DNA from: Trichodelitschia bisporula
Taxonomy: Eukaryota; Ascomycota; Dothideomycetes; Phaeotrichales; Phaeotrichaceae
Assembly: GCA_010356995.1 (NCBI GenBank)
Contig: ML996702.1
Coordinates: 267,013-331,012 of the forward strand
Reading direction: 5' to 3'
Length of the DNA: 64,000 bases
Positions within the stretch are counted from its first letter, which is position 1. Each line of letters opens with the position of its first letter. The position numbers and the translations under genes were made by a program. Below the pieces are notes generated by a model that saw only the letters and a list, made by a program, of their open reading frames with translations, ran no database searches and was not told where the DNA came from. Shown here piece by piece: positions 32,201-44,521 of this stretch.

Positions 32201-35200
32201 AAGGGGCTTACGCGGTGACGCGGTCATGGACGGGCGTGCCATATGCCGATAGCGGTCGCACGATAGATGTCAAGGCAAGCCGAGGCAGCGGCACGAGTAC
32301 AATGATAGAGGCAAGGCTGAAGTGAAGCCTCGATTGGCGGGCTATCTTCGTGGGTAGGGCGCGTGTCGGCGTTCACGCCAACACGGCACGAATCCTTCCC
32401 GGCGGCAAGTTCCAGGCTTCTTCCCGGCTTGCGCTGCTCAGGGTGCGGGACATCTATTCGGAGGGTCTGCAAAGATAGATGGTGGGGAGGTTCATGAGGG
32501 CACGGTACAGCGTGGATGCATATGCACGTAGCCTGAATTACCAATGGCCGGGCGACGGCCTGTTTTTAGAGTTGGCCTGGGGGGGGGTGAATGTTGGAAT
32601 TGAAGGGGGTGGAGTATGTTTGCTAGGAATGCGCGATGCGGCCTGGGTTTTGGCCGGCGATGCCATGCCATGCGCCTGTGGTGCATGATGCGCGTGCATG
32701 CATGCAGCGAGCCGGGGTGCACCTTCTTTGCGGCATTGGGCCGCGAGAGGTGTAGGAGGGGTTTTTTGATGTAGCCTCAATGGGATGGATGGGATTGAAC
32801 GGAGATGTCAAAGATGCGATGCGATGCGAACTTTCACGAGCCTTTCACGGCGAGACGGTCGGTTCGTCGCTTTCGGAGAAAAAGACGGGGTTATTGATTC
32901 AATATCGATAACCTGCGCCCGTAGCGGTGTGGCGTTTGGGGATGCGCGCTATCGGACATGGTGGGCTAGGGGGGGGGGGGATCGATGATGCGATGGAGGG
33001 TTTTGGATGCTGTGCGCTTGAGCAGATACCTCCGTAATCATGGTGAATGTGAGGGCACTGTTGCTGGATTCTTGCGGCCGAAGGTTATCGCTTGCCGCTG
33101 TTGCTGTTGCTGCCGTCGTGATGCCACTACCATCGCCATCCCGACCGGCATCGTGGACTAACTATCGGTTAAACTTGTCTGGCGCTATGAGGACGGCGTT
33201 AAGACGGCACGACAGACGGCAAAGAAGGGGATGAAGAAGTCCAACGGTCATGCTAAAGCAAAGCCTCTCACTCGACTTTTCCTCGTCTATTATCGGCGCG
33301 ATGAGTAAGGCAAGCGAAGAGACGAGACGACGAAGTAACCTTCTGGTGATGGCGTTACTTGGCTGCAGTTCTCTCTCGTGGCGTTGTGAAGGGGCGTCTC
33401 TTTTTGGTATTTTTTTTTGGAATTATCTGCGCGCTTGTTCTCTGACGATGTCGATGCTAAAGTGCTAGCCTATATCTGGTGGTTCCTGGATTGATCGATG
33501 ATCGTTTCGGCCGTTAATCGTTCATTGCGCTACCACCTCAGCCATTCAAATCCTTTAATTGAGTAATCAACCCCACAACCAACGCCAAAGGGCCTAAAGT
33601 TAACTCTGAGAGCTGGCAACTGCTCGCCAGCTCGCCGTGAGAAAAAAGCCATCCCCAACACAGACATCCCGAGCCCCCCCCCCTCGCTTCACCACCCCTC
33701 GCTTCTGATCCCCACCTCACAAACCATCGCCCACCACTTAGAACTACTGTAGCAATAGCCTTCGCGCCACTTCGCCAATCAGTCCAGCCCGCCGGCCGGG
33801 TGCGTTTGCGCAAGGGGCGGGGGGCCAGCATGCAGGCCGCGCAGCTTGCGTGCACCCGACATGGCTTTGAAACGGGCAGCGCGCGCGGGGCGGGGCGAGG
33901 GCCGGCTGCCGCGCCGCGGCCGTGGTTTTTTTTTTCCTGCCTGCTCAACGCCGCGCGGGTCTTCATGCGGTTTTGAGATAACCAATTGCCGGGGTGGGAA
34001 GGGGATTTGCGGTCTTTATTGCGAGGGAGGAAGCTTTGAGGCGGATGACAAAAAGAGGTGTGTGGATTGGGATGGGGGAGGGGTTTGGTGACCCCACGAC
34101 TGCTCCCCGGTTCTGCGCCTGAGAGAATGGTGTGGTGGATGGATGATGGTTTTCGTTGCGTGCTGCTGGCGCAGGCATGACATCCCCTCTCTTGAACGTT
34201 TCAAGCGGGGGAGGGAGTAGGCCTGGCTATGGTTGATCGTGATTGATCCTTGGCGCTAAGCTTGATACGCTTTTGGCGGGTCATAACGCAGTATCAATTA
34301 CGATAAGTGATGTAGTTGATTGATCGTTATTGATTTGTGGCGTATTCGTGGCGCACCAGCCGTATAATATATATATAACAAAGAGATGATTGGTTCCTGG
34401 CGAAGCGCTAGTCCTAATGAAAGCATATTGTGGTTTTATTACAGCTTTGTTACTTAACGTTAAGACTCCATATAAAATGAGTAATTGACGGTTCTCATCT
34501 AAGATGTTTTTGGTGCGGAGCCATAAAAGACAAAGGACGTAAAAAACCCAGGCCTAGGAGGGAGAGGGGTGGGTTGAGCATATGACGAAAAAGGACAAGA
34601 CGCCAAAGGCTCGCCGAGGAAGCCATTCGGGCGGGCGTGCGGGAACTGCGGAGGTGGAGGCTCTTTGGTGGGGAATGGTGGAGGGTAGTCAGCGGGTTGG
34701 GGGATAAGTTGGCGCGGCAAGCCGCAAATAATTCAATGGTGGAGTGGATCTTCTCCTGCGTGAAGGAGGAGCGAGAGAAGAGGGTGTACCAGCAAGCCCC
34801 GCAGGCCTGAGAATCCCGCCGACTAGGGGTTTGTGGAGAGCTATTCACGGCTGCTGCCGCTACTTACCGAGTGCGACATCTCTTCAGTCTTCTTTTCTCT
34901 CTTTCTGTTTGCTGCTTCTGCTACGTTCTGCTACTGCTACTGTTGGTGTTGTTGTTGCTGCCGCCTACTCCTAAAGCTTAAGGATCACGAAAGGGCTTTG
35001 AAGCCTTGCTGAAGCCTCGCCGAAGCCTTTGAATCTATCACCATATCCTCCTCTCCTCCTCTCAGCCGGGTAGTAAACCCCCCCTCTCACCAAACAGTCT
35101 CGCCATCCACCTATCCTGCCTCATTCGCACCCGTACGTCCCATTCCCAAACCCCATCCCCCAATCCCTAATCTCGCGCAGACTGCAATCCCGCACCACGC

Positions 35201-35301
35201 ACCCTTTGTCCCCCACCCACGCCATGCGTAACCCCTCCAAATTGCCCGCGCCGCCCTCGTAACACACACCCCCGCCCACCCGCAGCGCGCCTCATATTAC
35301 C
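32201..35301. other. 3.1-kb gene-free region
   Basis: No coding exon with recognisable content is seen on either strand. Local features are a GATGCGATGCGATGCG run near 32812-32828, poly-T runs at about 33410 and 33925, an AT block (TATAATATATATATAAC) near 34364-34380, a CTG/TTG-rich microsatellite at about 34905-34965 and three copies of GAAGCCT at an 11-bp period at 35000-35028. The right 350 bp is C/T-rich and is probably a long leader of the next gene. An unannotated non-coding transcript is possible. Confidence 0.5.
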
Positions 35302-37427
35302 ATGCTTCCCGATATCGCACCCCCATCCCCGGACGACCTCCTCCACCACCCGCTCGCCTCATCTCCCATCTCCTACACTACGGCGCAAGACATCCCCCTC
35401 GCGCGCCGCTCCCTCACCGCCGCCGCCCTCCGCCGCGGCGATATCAGTATCAGCGAGCCCATCCCCTGGCTCGAGGGCATCCCGCAGACACCACCCGTCG
35501 CCACCTCCCTACACCGCGCGCACACATCGGCCTCTCCGCTCTCGCCCCGCGACCCCGACCCCGAACACCACGCCCACACCCCACTGGCAAGCCACTTCAC
35601 CGAAGACTTCGAAGCCAAAGAGCACGACTTCGGCCCCCTCGACGCCAGGCCGCCCGACACCGTTTTCTCCTTCAGTCCCGGCCAGCATGCGCCCGGCTCG
35701 CCGGACCCACCATTTGCGGAGGACATGTTCGCAGACAGGCGCGCCAGCTCCGGCGGGCAGCGGCGCGGCAGCGAGGAAAGGCGCAAGGCGCGCCGCAGCG
35801 GGACGATTAGGGGTGTGTTTCGGAAGGTGTTTGGGCGGAAGGATAAGGGTCCCGAAGCCGGAGCTGGGCCTGAGCCGCATCGCGGCGGGCCGAAGCATGA
35901 GTATCATCGGAGTGTGGGTAATGCCTTCCTTGCGCGAGATGGGCGCTGATGAGACAGGACCCTGGGATTCTGACGCCGACACCGGCGCCCAATGCGCAGC
36001 GCGCGCATACGGCGAGTCCGCTCGCGCCCGACTTCGCCTCTAGCCCCACACCCGTTCTCCCATTCCCTATGAACGTCAATGCGCCGGATCCGAGCTCGCC
36101 AACGCCGCCCCCGGCGGCGAGCGCGTATTTGTCGTTTGAGACGGCGCCGCAGGTTCATCGCCGCCGGGCTACGCTGCCGAGTCTTATCATGACGCCTGCG
36201 GAGTCGGCGCATCTAGAGCGTCTGTGGGCGGACCCGGCGAGCTACGACCCGTTTGCGGCGCCGTTGCCGAGCCCGATGATTGGGGTTGCGCTGACGAGTA
36301 ATGTCTCGAAGCGGAGGAGCCGGAGTGCGGGGGCGCTGGGTGATCTGGCGAGATTGCATGCTAGGCATCCGCCGGTGCCGTTTCCGTTTCACAGGGATGA
36401 GGATTTGGTTAGGCCGAGGACGGCGGGCGGGGACCGCGAGGAGTGGCGACGGCCGGGCACGGCGGGTGGGACTGGCGACGGGGATTGGTCGAGGCCGAAC
36501 ATGGCTGGCGCGGCTGGCGGAGATGATTGGCAAAGGCCCGACACGGCAGGCGCGGGCCGCACAGACACTCGGCTTAGCTCCGAGTGCCGAACTACCGAAG
36601 CAGCGACGAGTATCGCGGCACCCGTGACGGCGGCGGGTCGGGGCTTCGATTTCCGCGATTTCAGCGGTGGGAGCAGTGCCCCGGGAGGCGGGGAGGACGT
36701 CGCGGCGGTCGAGCAGCGGCTCAGTCAGTTGGAGGTTAATATGCTGTGGCTGTCGCGCAGTCTGCAGCGGTTGAGCGGGGAGGCGCCTGCTGGGGGCGCC
36801 GGGTTTCATTTTGGAGGCGGTGGGGGGTTGGAGTTTCTTGGGAGGCAGGAGGAGGGGGCTGTGAGGGGACGCCCGGGTGGGGGGTTGCATTTTGCGAATA
36901 AGAGTATGACGGCGCTCGAGGTGCCCAGGTTGAGGGCGAGGGTGGCGTTGAGTCCGCCGCCGGCGCCGCGTGGGGTGGTGCCTGAGCGGGGAGATGTGCG
37001 CGCGCCGCCGAGTCCGTCTAGCACCGCGAGCTCCGGGCGCGGGTTTGCGTTCCCGGCCCGCGTGGGCCGGGTTCCGGCGGGGCGGGGGGAGATTGTCGAG
37101 CCTATGGTGGAGCAGCTTGCGCCGCTGTATAGTGCGCTGCGGTATGAGCGGACGGTGCGGAAGACGCTGGAAACGCGGGTGGGGGAGTTGCAGCGCGATG
37201 TTAGGGAGTTAAGTGCGTGTGTGGCGAGGATGAGGAGTGTGGAGGGGTTTGAGGCGCCGGCGGGGGTGGGGAGGGGGAGGGGGAGTTTGGATGCGAAGGA
37301 GAGAAGTCGATTTAGTGGGTTTGATGAGTCGGATGTTGATGGTGAGGGGGAGGAGGGGTGGACGACGCCTAGGCTTGAGGAGGGGCCACAGAGGTGGGTT
37401 GCGCCAGTTGAAGGGGGGATGTTTTAG
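35302..37427 (+). CDS. hypothetical disordered protein with W-x-RP-x-TAG repeats (693 aa)
   Basis: Predicted from two exons, 35302-35913 and 35958-37427, with a 44-nt intron (GTGGGT...GACAG). I do not recognise a named family. The N-terminal third is Pro/Ser/His-rich and holds a basic patch, RRSGTIRGVFRKVFGRKDK (about residues 165-185), which could bind membranes or nucleic acid. A probable conserved stretch RRRATLPSLIMTPAESAHLERLW follows the intron. About residues 355-405 contain four near repeats of the type (W)xRPxTAG spaced 13-16 residues apart. Near the C-terminus a coiled coil is likely (YSALRYERTVRKTLETRVGE and following, about 590-630). The serine-rich layout and the basic patch suggest a signalling or polarity scaffold, but that is a guess. 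The start is the first ATG in this frame after C-rich leader sequence. Confidence 0.75.
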
Positions 37428-38035
37428 GGGTGGATGGGTGTGATGACTGATGTCTAGCCATGGCTTGAAGATACCCGGTTGGCCTTTTGTATTTGTAGTG
37501 AGAGTGAGAACTGTATGGCGTTGTAATGCGATTTAGCCTTGTCTTTTCAGAGAGTCGAAGGGGGGAGCTGGTGACCAGACTGAGGGAGTTGAGGTCGATG
37601 TACATATGCTAGGTGGAAGCTCAATGAAGACTATTCATCATGTTTAGCAGAGTCTGCCTCCGTTGATACGGTATGTGATCAATATCAGTAGTCACCAGGC
37701 TGAGGAGGGTATCGGATGTTTAGCCTGAGTTAGTGCCTGAGGCCGCAATTCACGATGAATGGTGCGTTAAAACACCAGGCTGTCTATTCCGGATGCTCCG
37801 AATGACGTTAATATGAAATCGTCCGCCGTAGTCTGGTGTACATCGCGAGCGTGGTCCCCCACGCAGTTTCGAGTCGTCGCTTGCACATCGCCAAATCCAG
37901 GTGGTTGACCAAGTGGTCACCCACTCTTTTCCCCACCATCCTGATCTTGGCGCGCACAAGGGCCGGCACACACAAAAGCTCTCCTCGTCTCAAAATCCAA
38001 CGATCGCGAAAACAACAACTTCGACAACCGCCACC
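37428..38035. promoter_or_regulatory. RPL5 upstream region
   Basis: 608 bp between the hypothetical gene and RPL5. The last 100 bp before 38036 is rich in C and A, ends in a strong CGCCACC start context and should be the RPL5 leader. Confidence 0.5.
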
Positions 38036-39259
38036 ATGCCCTTCGTAAGTACACCACCCCCTCCATCTCCTTGAGAAGCCCTGTCAGAATGGAATCTTCG
38101 TTGTGCGCGTTGTCGCCGTCGTTACTTTCATCTGGCAGTGAGCCAAAGTCGCTGCACTATGCTTCGATTTCGATGGGTTGAAGCGTGCTGACTGTTTCTC
38201 TCTCTGCTTCAAGACCAAGACCTTGAAGTCCAAGGGTAAGTTGTTCTCCTTTGCGGTACGCGTGTCTTTGCTAATGTGCAATAGCCTACTACAGCCGGTA
38301 CCAGGTCAAGTACAAGCGCCGCCGCCAGGGCAAGACCGACTACTATGCCCGCAAGCGTACGTTTTACTCCTCGAGTCACCGAAGAGGACATCACCACTGA
38401 CACAATCGCAGGTCTTGTGACCCAGGCGAAGAACAAGTACAACGCGCCCAAGTACCGCCTTGTCGTTCGGTAACCACTCCCTCTTGTTATTCTCATAAAC
38501 TCTACTAACCTGAGACCCAGCTTCACCAACAAGGACATCATCTGCCAGATCGTCACGTCCGAGATCAGCGGTGACAAGGTCTTCGTGTCGGCTTACGCTC
38601 ACGAGCTGAAGCGCTATGGTATCAAGTACGGTCTCACCAACTGGGCTGCGGCCTACGCCACCGGCCTCCTGATCGCTCGTCGTGCCCTCAAGAAGCTCGA
38701 GCTTGACGAGGAGTTCCCCGGTGTCGAGGAGGTTACTGGCGAGCACACTCTGACGGAGGCGTCGGAGAACGAGCGTCGCCCGTTCAAGTGCTTCCTGGAT
38801 GTTGGTCTGGCGCGCACGTCGACCGGTGCCCGCGTCTTCGGTGCCATGAAGGGTGCCTCTGACGGTGGTCTCTTCATCCCGCACTCGGAGAACCGCTTCC
38901 CCGGTTTCGACATGGAGGCCAAGGAGCTCGACACTGACACTCTCCGCAAGTACATCTTCGCCGGTCACGTCGCTGAGTACATGGAGACGCTTGCCGATGA
39001 CGACGAGGAGCGCTACCAGACTCTGTTCGCCGGTTACATTGGCGAGGACATTGACTCTGAGGGTCTCGAGGAGGTGTGGGAGAAGTGCCACGAGGCTATC
39101 CGTGAGGACCCCTTCAAGGCTGACCCCGATGCGGGTGAGAAGAAGGACAAGGACTACTGGAAGGCCGAGTCGAAGAAGTACCGCACTGGCAAGCTCACCA
39201 AGGAGGAGCGCGACCAGCGCGTGCAGGAGAAGATTGAGTCTCACAAGGCCGACTTGTAG
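38036..39259 (+). CDS. RPL5: 60S ribosomal protein L5 (uL18)
   Basis: Predicted 299 aa from five exons: 38036-38044 (9 nt, MPF), 38215-38236 (22 nt), 38285-38356, 38412-38469 and 38521-39259. The joined N-terminus MPFTKTLKSKAYYSRYQVKY and the segments RRRQGKTDYYARKRLVTQ, YNAPKYRLVVRFTNKDIICQI, GLTNWAAAYATGLLIARR, RTSTGARVFGAMKGASDGG and AESKKYRTGKLTKEERD are all typical of fungal L5. The protein binds 5S rRNA and carries it, with uL5, into the large subunit. The 170-nt first intron directly after codon 3 is typical of intron placement in ribosomal-protein genes and may contribute to regulation. Codon use is strongly biased to C-ending codons, as expected for a highly expressed gene. Confidence 0.98.
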
Positions 39260-40587
39260 ACTCTTTCTTCCTCCTTTGCAGTGCGCTGTGTGGCTGATGT
39301 GTGTGCTTGGGAATGGGACTGTATCGGAGTTTCTATAGGTAGCCACGTAGCTATGGGGTCACGGTAACGGTCTATTCCCGATGAAGGAAAATTATGAGTG
39401 TGTTTGTGTGTGTCGCAGTTCCACGGTAGCGAAAAAAAAGTGCGGCTCAGGGCATTTATCGAGCAGATGTCGGTGATGGAAGGTGGCTGTGATCGATGAT
39501 TGCTGATGCCTACCAAGCAGCCGACCCACGTACTCCACGCAGCATTAGGCTTGGATAAGCCTGGATCCAGCTGTGCAGCAGCGCGGGGGCCACTGTCAGT
39601 AGTCGGGTAAAAAAAGCGCACATAGCCTCGCACTGTCCGCCCATCCAGCTTGCTGCTTGCCGCTCAAGTAAGCCGGAAATCTCCATATCTGGGCACTGCT
39701 GGATTGCTCGGTGACGGTAAGGTCGGTATCGGAATTCCGAGCTGACCGTTCCACATCTTCGCCATGGACATTATGGCTGTCAATCTCGCATATAGTGTTT
39801 TTCGTCGCATCTCCTTTAGATTAATGGCCAAGGAGGTGGAGGTCTTATGCACAGAGGAGACTACCGTAGAGAATTCAGAGAAGAGCCCCATGGACCTCCA
39901 AAAGAGATGAGGGTGGAGCAGATGGAGATAGCGCACTGGCAACTATTATGCACCAGCTGACCTAGCATGATTCGATGGAATGGAGGCTCGAGGCCAATGG
40001 AGTGGCAAGCTGGGGAGAACTACCCGTAGAACTACGTTGGCGACTGCAGCCGGTCGCTCACTGCAGTCGGGTTAGTTATTCACTGCAGCTGGTTATTAAC
40101 TGCAGTGTGTACAGATGCACCAGGAACCAACTAGTTCTAGGTGGAGTAGGAGAGAGTAGCGGGGGGCGGATAGAGACGAGGGAGATGAAGGGGACGAGGG
40201 TTGAAGTTGGAGGCATAATAACCTTAACGAACCCCCCAAGAGAGGGGAAAAAGCGGGCAGGACGAGGCGGACGACATCATCGCCAGCCCCCGCCACACCC
40301 ACAATCGCCCGACCATATCCTGCGCCCTTTACCTTATTTCTCTCTTTCTTTCCTTTCCTGTCCTCATAAATCCATATCTGTGTTGCTTTGCTTAACATTA
40401 TCATTCATCCTCCCGCGAACTTCGCTTCTACGAAATGTTCACAATGGCCTAGTTCTAGTCCACTCCCCCACACACCACTACCCGTAAACGAACCAACGGT
40501 GGATTTTGCCCCACAAACCCCTGCTCCACCGTTTCGCGATCCCCGCATTTCCGGTCTGAAGCCACAACACTCGCAACATCAACCACC
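39260..40587. other. 1.3-kb intergenic region
   Basis: No supportable gene lies between RPL5 and the LRR protein. It contains a short array of ACTGCAG motifs (40043-40105). The final 300 bp is C/T-rich leader-like sequence that ends in AACCACC before the next ATG. Confidence 0.5.
40043..40105. repeat. four spaced ACTGCAG motifs
   Basis: ACTGCAG occurs at 40043, 40060, 40082 and 40099, with spacings of 17, 22 and 17 bp. Flanks are loosely similar (C/T-G-G-T/G). This could be a decayed tandem array or a cluster of palindromic protein-binding sites (CTGCAG is self-complementary). Confidence 0.7.
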
Positions 40588-43500
40588 ATGGAAGACATAC
40601 ACGGCGTAGACGTGAGCTGGTTGCATCACAGCAACCCAGGTACGAGACTCTCTGCATCATGTCCTTCGACTACATGCGAAAAATGAGCCATTCTAACCTC
40701 CAGCGCAGACCGCGCCACTCGCCTCCACACACCGGCTTCCGCCCGTCCGCCCGTGCGCAGCTCCGCGCACTCTACACTCACTAAACTCCCCGAACCAGCA
40801 ATGGTAGTAGTAAATGGAGGCGCGAAGAACGAAATCAAAGCACCGACCGCACAGCCAGTAAAGGCAACAGTGCCATCCCTCGATACCAGCGCAAACGGCA
40901 TCGCCAACCAAACCGGCACTCCCCACCCCGCCTCCATCCCCATATCCTGGAACGCACCAGCCGGAACTGTCCATCCCGTCCCCTCCCCTCCCCGCGCCGA
41001 ACCCGTAGCCGCAACAACAAGCCCCATCCTCGCCGGCCTTTCGCGCGCCGCCACCCTCCCTACCCCCACCGCTCCCTCGAGCAGCGCACCAAACGGCACA
41101 AACACCACCAGTACGAATGGACATACAAACGGCACACCCCCCGCTACGCCACAGTCAAAGCCCCCTCCGCGCAGGCCTGGCCTCACGGCCTGGGCGTCGG
41201 CGGATAGGGTCCTGCAGTCGGCGAGTCCGGCGAGGGGAAGGCGGGGGTCGTTTTTCTCAAATGTGAGCTCGCGGTTTGGAAAGGTCGCGGAGGGGCATGG
41301 GCCGGTGCCGCGGGCTGAGAGCCCGGCGCCGGTGGGGGGGGCGGTTCAGCCGCCTGATCGGCCGGTGACGCCGCCGCAGCGGGGGGGGTCGTTTTTCTCG
41401 AATGCGTTGAGGAGGTTATCGACTAGTGCTGGGGCGGGCTCGGCGGTTAAGGCTGGGCATGCGGGTGGGTTGTGTCCGCGAAGGGTGATGAATGTGGATC
41501 GCTCGAGGCCGAGGTGTGTGCTTCCTGAGCTTAATGCGGCGAAGTTGAGGAAGGTGGCGTTTTGTGTGGATGTTGAGATTGCGGGGGGGCCGAAGTATGT
41601 GGATGATGAGGCGGAGGAAGAGGAGAGGAAGCGGCGGAAGAATAGGGAGAAGATGAAGGAGAGGGGTGAGGGAGAGGCGCTGAAGCATCCGGAGGAGGTC
41701 GCGCAGCAGAAGGAGGCGGAGGGGGTGGTTAAGGCGGCACCGGAGGTGGTGGGAACCTCTGAAGATCCCGTTCCGGAGGGCATTGTCGTTGAGGAGAATG
41801 GTCCGGCGAAGTTTGATGTCGAGAAATTGCCTGAGAAGCCCCCGGCGTCCCGTCCGGCTGATCGTCCGACTACGGATCCCCTGCGCATCTACCGCCGCTG
41901 CTGCCAACTGCGCGAGGTTCGTCCGCTCAAGCGTCTCACTGAGCAGCTGGGCAACTCGTCCAACTGCCCCGTGCAGGAACCTGGTACGGTGTGTGAGCTC
42001 GACCTCACCGGCTCGCGGCTACGGTTGCCCGACCTTGTCACATTAAGCGACTGGCTCGCCGTGGTGCCAGTGAAGAAGTTGATTCTCGACGACGCGGATC
42101 TCACAGATGAAGGCATTAGGGTCATTCTCGCGGGCTTACTGGCGGCGAAGACGGCGGATGCGCAAGTGCGTCGGTGTCATCTTGCCAATGGGATCCGCGA
42201 CGGAAAACCTGTGGAGCAGGCGGGCGTGGTCGAGAAGCTGAGCCTCAAGAACAACCCAAAGATCTCCAAGGAGGGCTGGAAGCACATCAGCCTGTTCATC
42301 TACATGTCGCCGTCGATCAAGGCGCTCGACGTGTCGATGAACATCTTCCCCTCGACGCTGAAACCCCTGTCCGACTCAGACTCCGGCTTCGTCGCCCCCG
42401 ATCACACTGACATCGCCGAGATCTTCTCCAAAGCTCTCTGCGAGCGCCTGGCAGGTGACCGGCTGGAAGAACTGATCATGACCGAGTGTGCGCTCTCCGC
42501 GCCCGCCCTGCGCAAAATCATCGACGGCGTAGCCATTTCCGGCCTCAAGCGCCTCGGGATAGCAGGCAACGCCATCGATGCCGAGGGCATGACCTACGTA
42601 ACGCACTACCTGCGCTCCGGCGTGTGTCAAGGTCTCGACCTCGGCGGCAACGATCTCTCGCAGCACATCGACGTCCTCACCAAAGCCCTGACGCCCAAAT
42701 GTCCCCTCTGGGCCCTCAGCCTCGCCGACTGCGCGCTCACACCCGCGCTCCTCAAATCCCTGCTCCCAGGCCTGCTCATCCTCCCCAACCTGCGCTTCCT
42801 CGACTTGAGCCATAATCAAGCGCTCTTCACCGCGCGCCCCAACGCCCTCGCCCTGCTGCGCAAATCCCTCCCCCTCCTCCCGCACCTCAAGCGCATCCAC
42901 CTCATGGACATAGCCCTCTCCCCCGCGCAAGCCATCGCCCTCGCCGAAATAATCCCCGAGTGTCCGTCCCTCGCGCACATCAACCTGCTACACAACCCCG
43001 CGCTTGCCGCTCTGGCCGCTGGGCCAGCAAACACCGACGCGGCGGCGGACGAGGAGGCCCAGGCGGCGGACGAAGAAGCACAGGAAGAGGCCTGCGCGTT
43101 GTACGCCGCCCTCCTCGCCGCGGCCCGCACGTCGTCCACGCTTATCTGCGTCGATATCGACCCGCCCTCCCCGTCTTCGGGACCAGTGGTTAAGGCCCTC
43201 GCGCGCCAGGTCGTGGCGTACTGCCTGCGCAATGTGGAGCGGTGCGCGGCGGAAGTCGCAGGCCGCCCGGCTGATGCGCCTGACGTGGCTGTCCCGTCTG
43301 TGCTGGCCTATCTCGTCGGCGGCGGTGTGCCGGAGGACGACGACACGCCGGGCGCGGATTACATCGTCGGCGGGACGGGCGTGGTCAAGGCGCTTGCGTA
43401 CTGCCTGCGGGGCGGGGAGGAGGGCGAATCGAGGCCGGGGACGCCGACGCATGAGGCAAGGGCGAAGGCGGTGAGTGTGAATTTGCTGGATAGTGCGCGG

Positions 43501-44064
43501 AAGGTGAGGGCGAGACTTAGGCCGGCGTTGATACGTGAGGCGAGGGGCGGGGATGATATGGCATATCGGCGGTTGTTGTTTTTGGAGCATACGCTTAGGG
43601 GGATTATTGGCCGGTTTGAGGATGAGTACCCTGAGTGTCGGGTTGAGGGGCAGGAGGGGCTTGAGCGGATGGAGAGTGGGTTCGAGGGCGATGTTGATAT
43701 CGGCGGGTTGACGGCGGGTGAGGAGAGTGATGGGAGTGAGGGGCGGAGGCCGATGAGGCGGGGGGATAGCGAGGTTAATCTGCAGGCGAGGAAGTTGGCT
43801 GTCGAGGAGGGGCAGATGTTGCGTATGGGGGCCCAGGTAAAGCGTGAGCTTGGGTTGGATGGCGGGGAGGAGGGGAAGCGTGTTAAGGCGCCTGAGGGGG
43901 AGGGGGAGGACAGTGAGCAGATTGCCCTGCTGCGGAGTCAGCTTGACAGTTTTCGGGGCGAGGAGATCCGCGAGCATGTCCGGAGGGAGGGGTGGGAGGC
44001 TGCGGCGAGGAGGGTGGGGGAGGTGCTTGAGGGGGCGGGGGTGAGGAGATTTGGGACGGAGTAA
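40588..44064 (+). CDS. MHP1: large leucine-rich-repeat (RNI-like) protein, Mhp1-type
   Basis: Predicted 1135 aa from two exons, 40588-40639 and 40709-44064. The N-terminus MEDIHGVDVSWLHHSN joins a disordered, Pro/Ala/Ser/Thr-rich region with two repeated GSFFSN segments near residues 190 and 240, followed by an acidic/basic charged stretch EEEERKRRKNREKMKERGE. About residues 430-800 form ribonuclease-inhibitor-like leucine-rich repeats (for example LDLTGSRLRLPDL, LILDDADLTDEGIRVIL, LRFLDLSHNQALF). A helical, Glu/Arg-rich tail follows. Fungal proteins of this layout are annotated as Mhp1-like cell-wall or microtubule-associated proteins; the name is by recollection of layout and start motif, so it is tentative. 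The second exon is uninterrupted over 3.3 kb. The GTACGA donor and GCAG acceptor of the first intron give an open join. Confidence 0.85.
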
Positions 44065-44166
44065 GGGTGTTCATTTTGGAGTTTGGTGTTTTCGAGGGGG
44101 GTTCTGATAGCAGGTGGTTTTGCTTTGGGCGCTGCATTGTGTGCGGGCGTTAGGGTATGCTTGTCT

Positions 44167-44226
44167 CGCAGGATATGAAATTGAGTGAGCTTTCTTCGCA
44201 GGATATGGAATTAAGTGACCTTTCAA
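44167..44226. repeat. 30-bp tandem duplication
   Basis: Two adjacent 30-bp copies, starting TCGCAGGATATG at 44167 and 44197, match at 26 of 30 positions. It lies 100 bp downstream of the LRR gene. Confidence 0.85.
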
Positions 44227-44474
44227 ATTGGGGTGTTGAGCGCGTTAAGCCATCTTCTAACGTATAGGCGGGACGTCTATCTCTCCGAATGGCCATGTAC
44301 CCCCCGAGTCTCCCCCGCTGGCAGCCTAACCCCGCGGGCCTAGGGATGCGCTTCGAGCAATCACGAATCGAACATGTGCCAAGAGATGATTGATGATTGA
44401 TGGTAAAAACATGCTTAAACACTGTTCAAAGCCAAGCCCAGCAGTAGTAAGGTAATAGTATCATTAATACACAA

Positions 44475-44521
44475 TGCCAAGCCATATTTCTGCACTGTTA
44501 TTCGTCAATATTGGCTTGGCA
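44475..44521. repeat. AT-rich hairpin, TGCCAAGCCA stem
   Basis: TGCCAAGCCATATT at 44475-44488 faces its near-exact inverted copy AATATTGGCTTGGCA at 44507-44521 across an 18-nt loop, with one unpaired base. Flanks on both sides are TA-rich and loosely inverted, which suggests the inner part of a decayed small inverted-repeat element; that is inference. Confidence 0.75.

Noticed and set aside
42988-43977. 329-codon minus-strand open frame
   Set aside because: It is antisense to the LRR gene and low in complexity.
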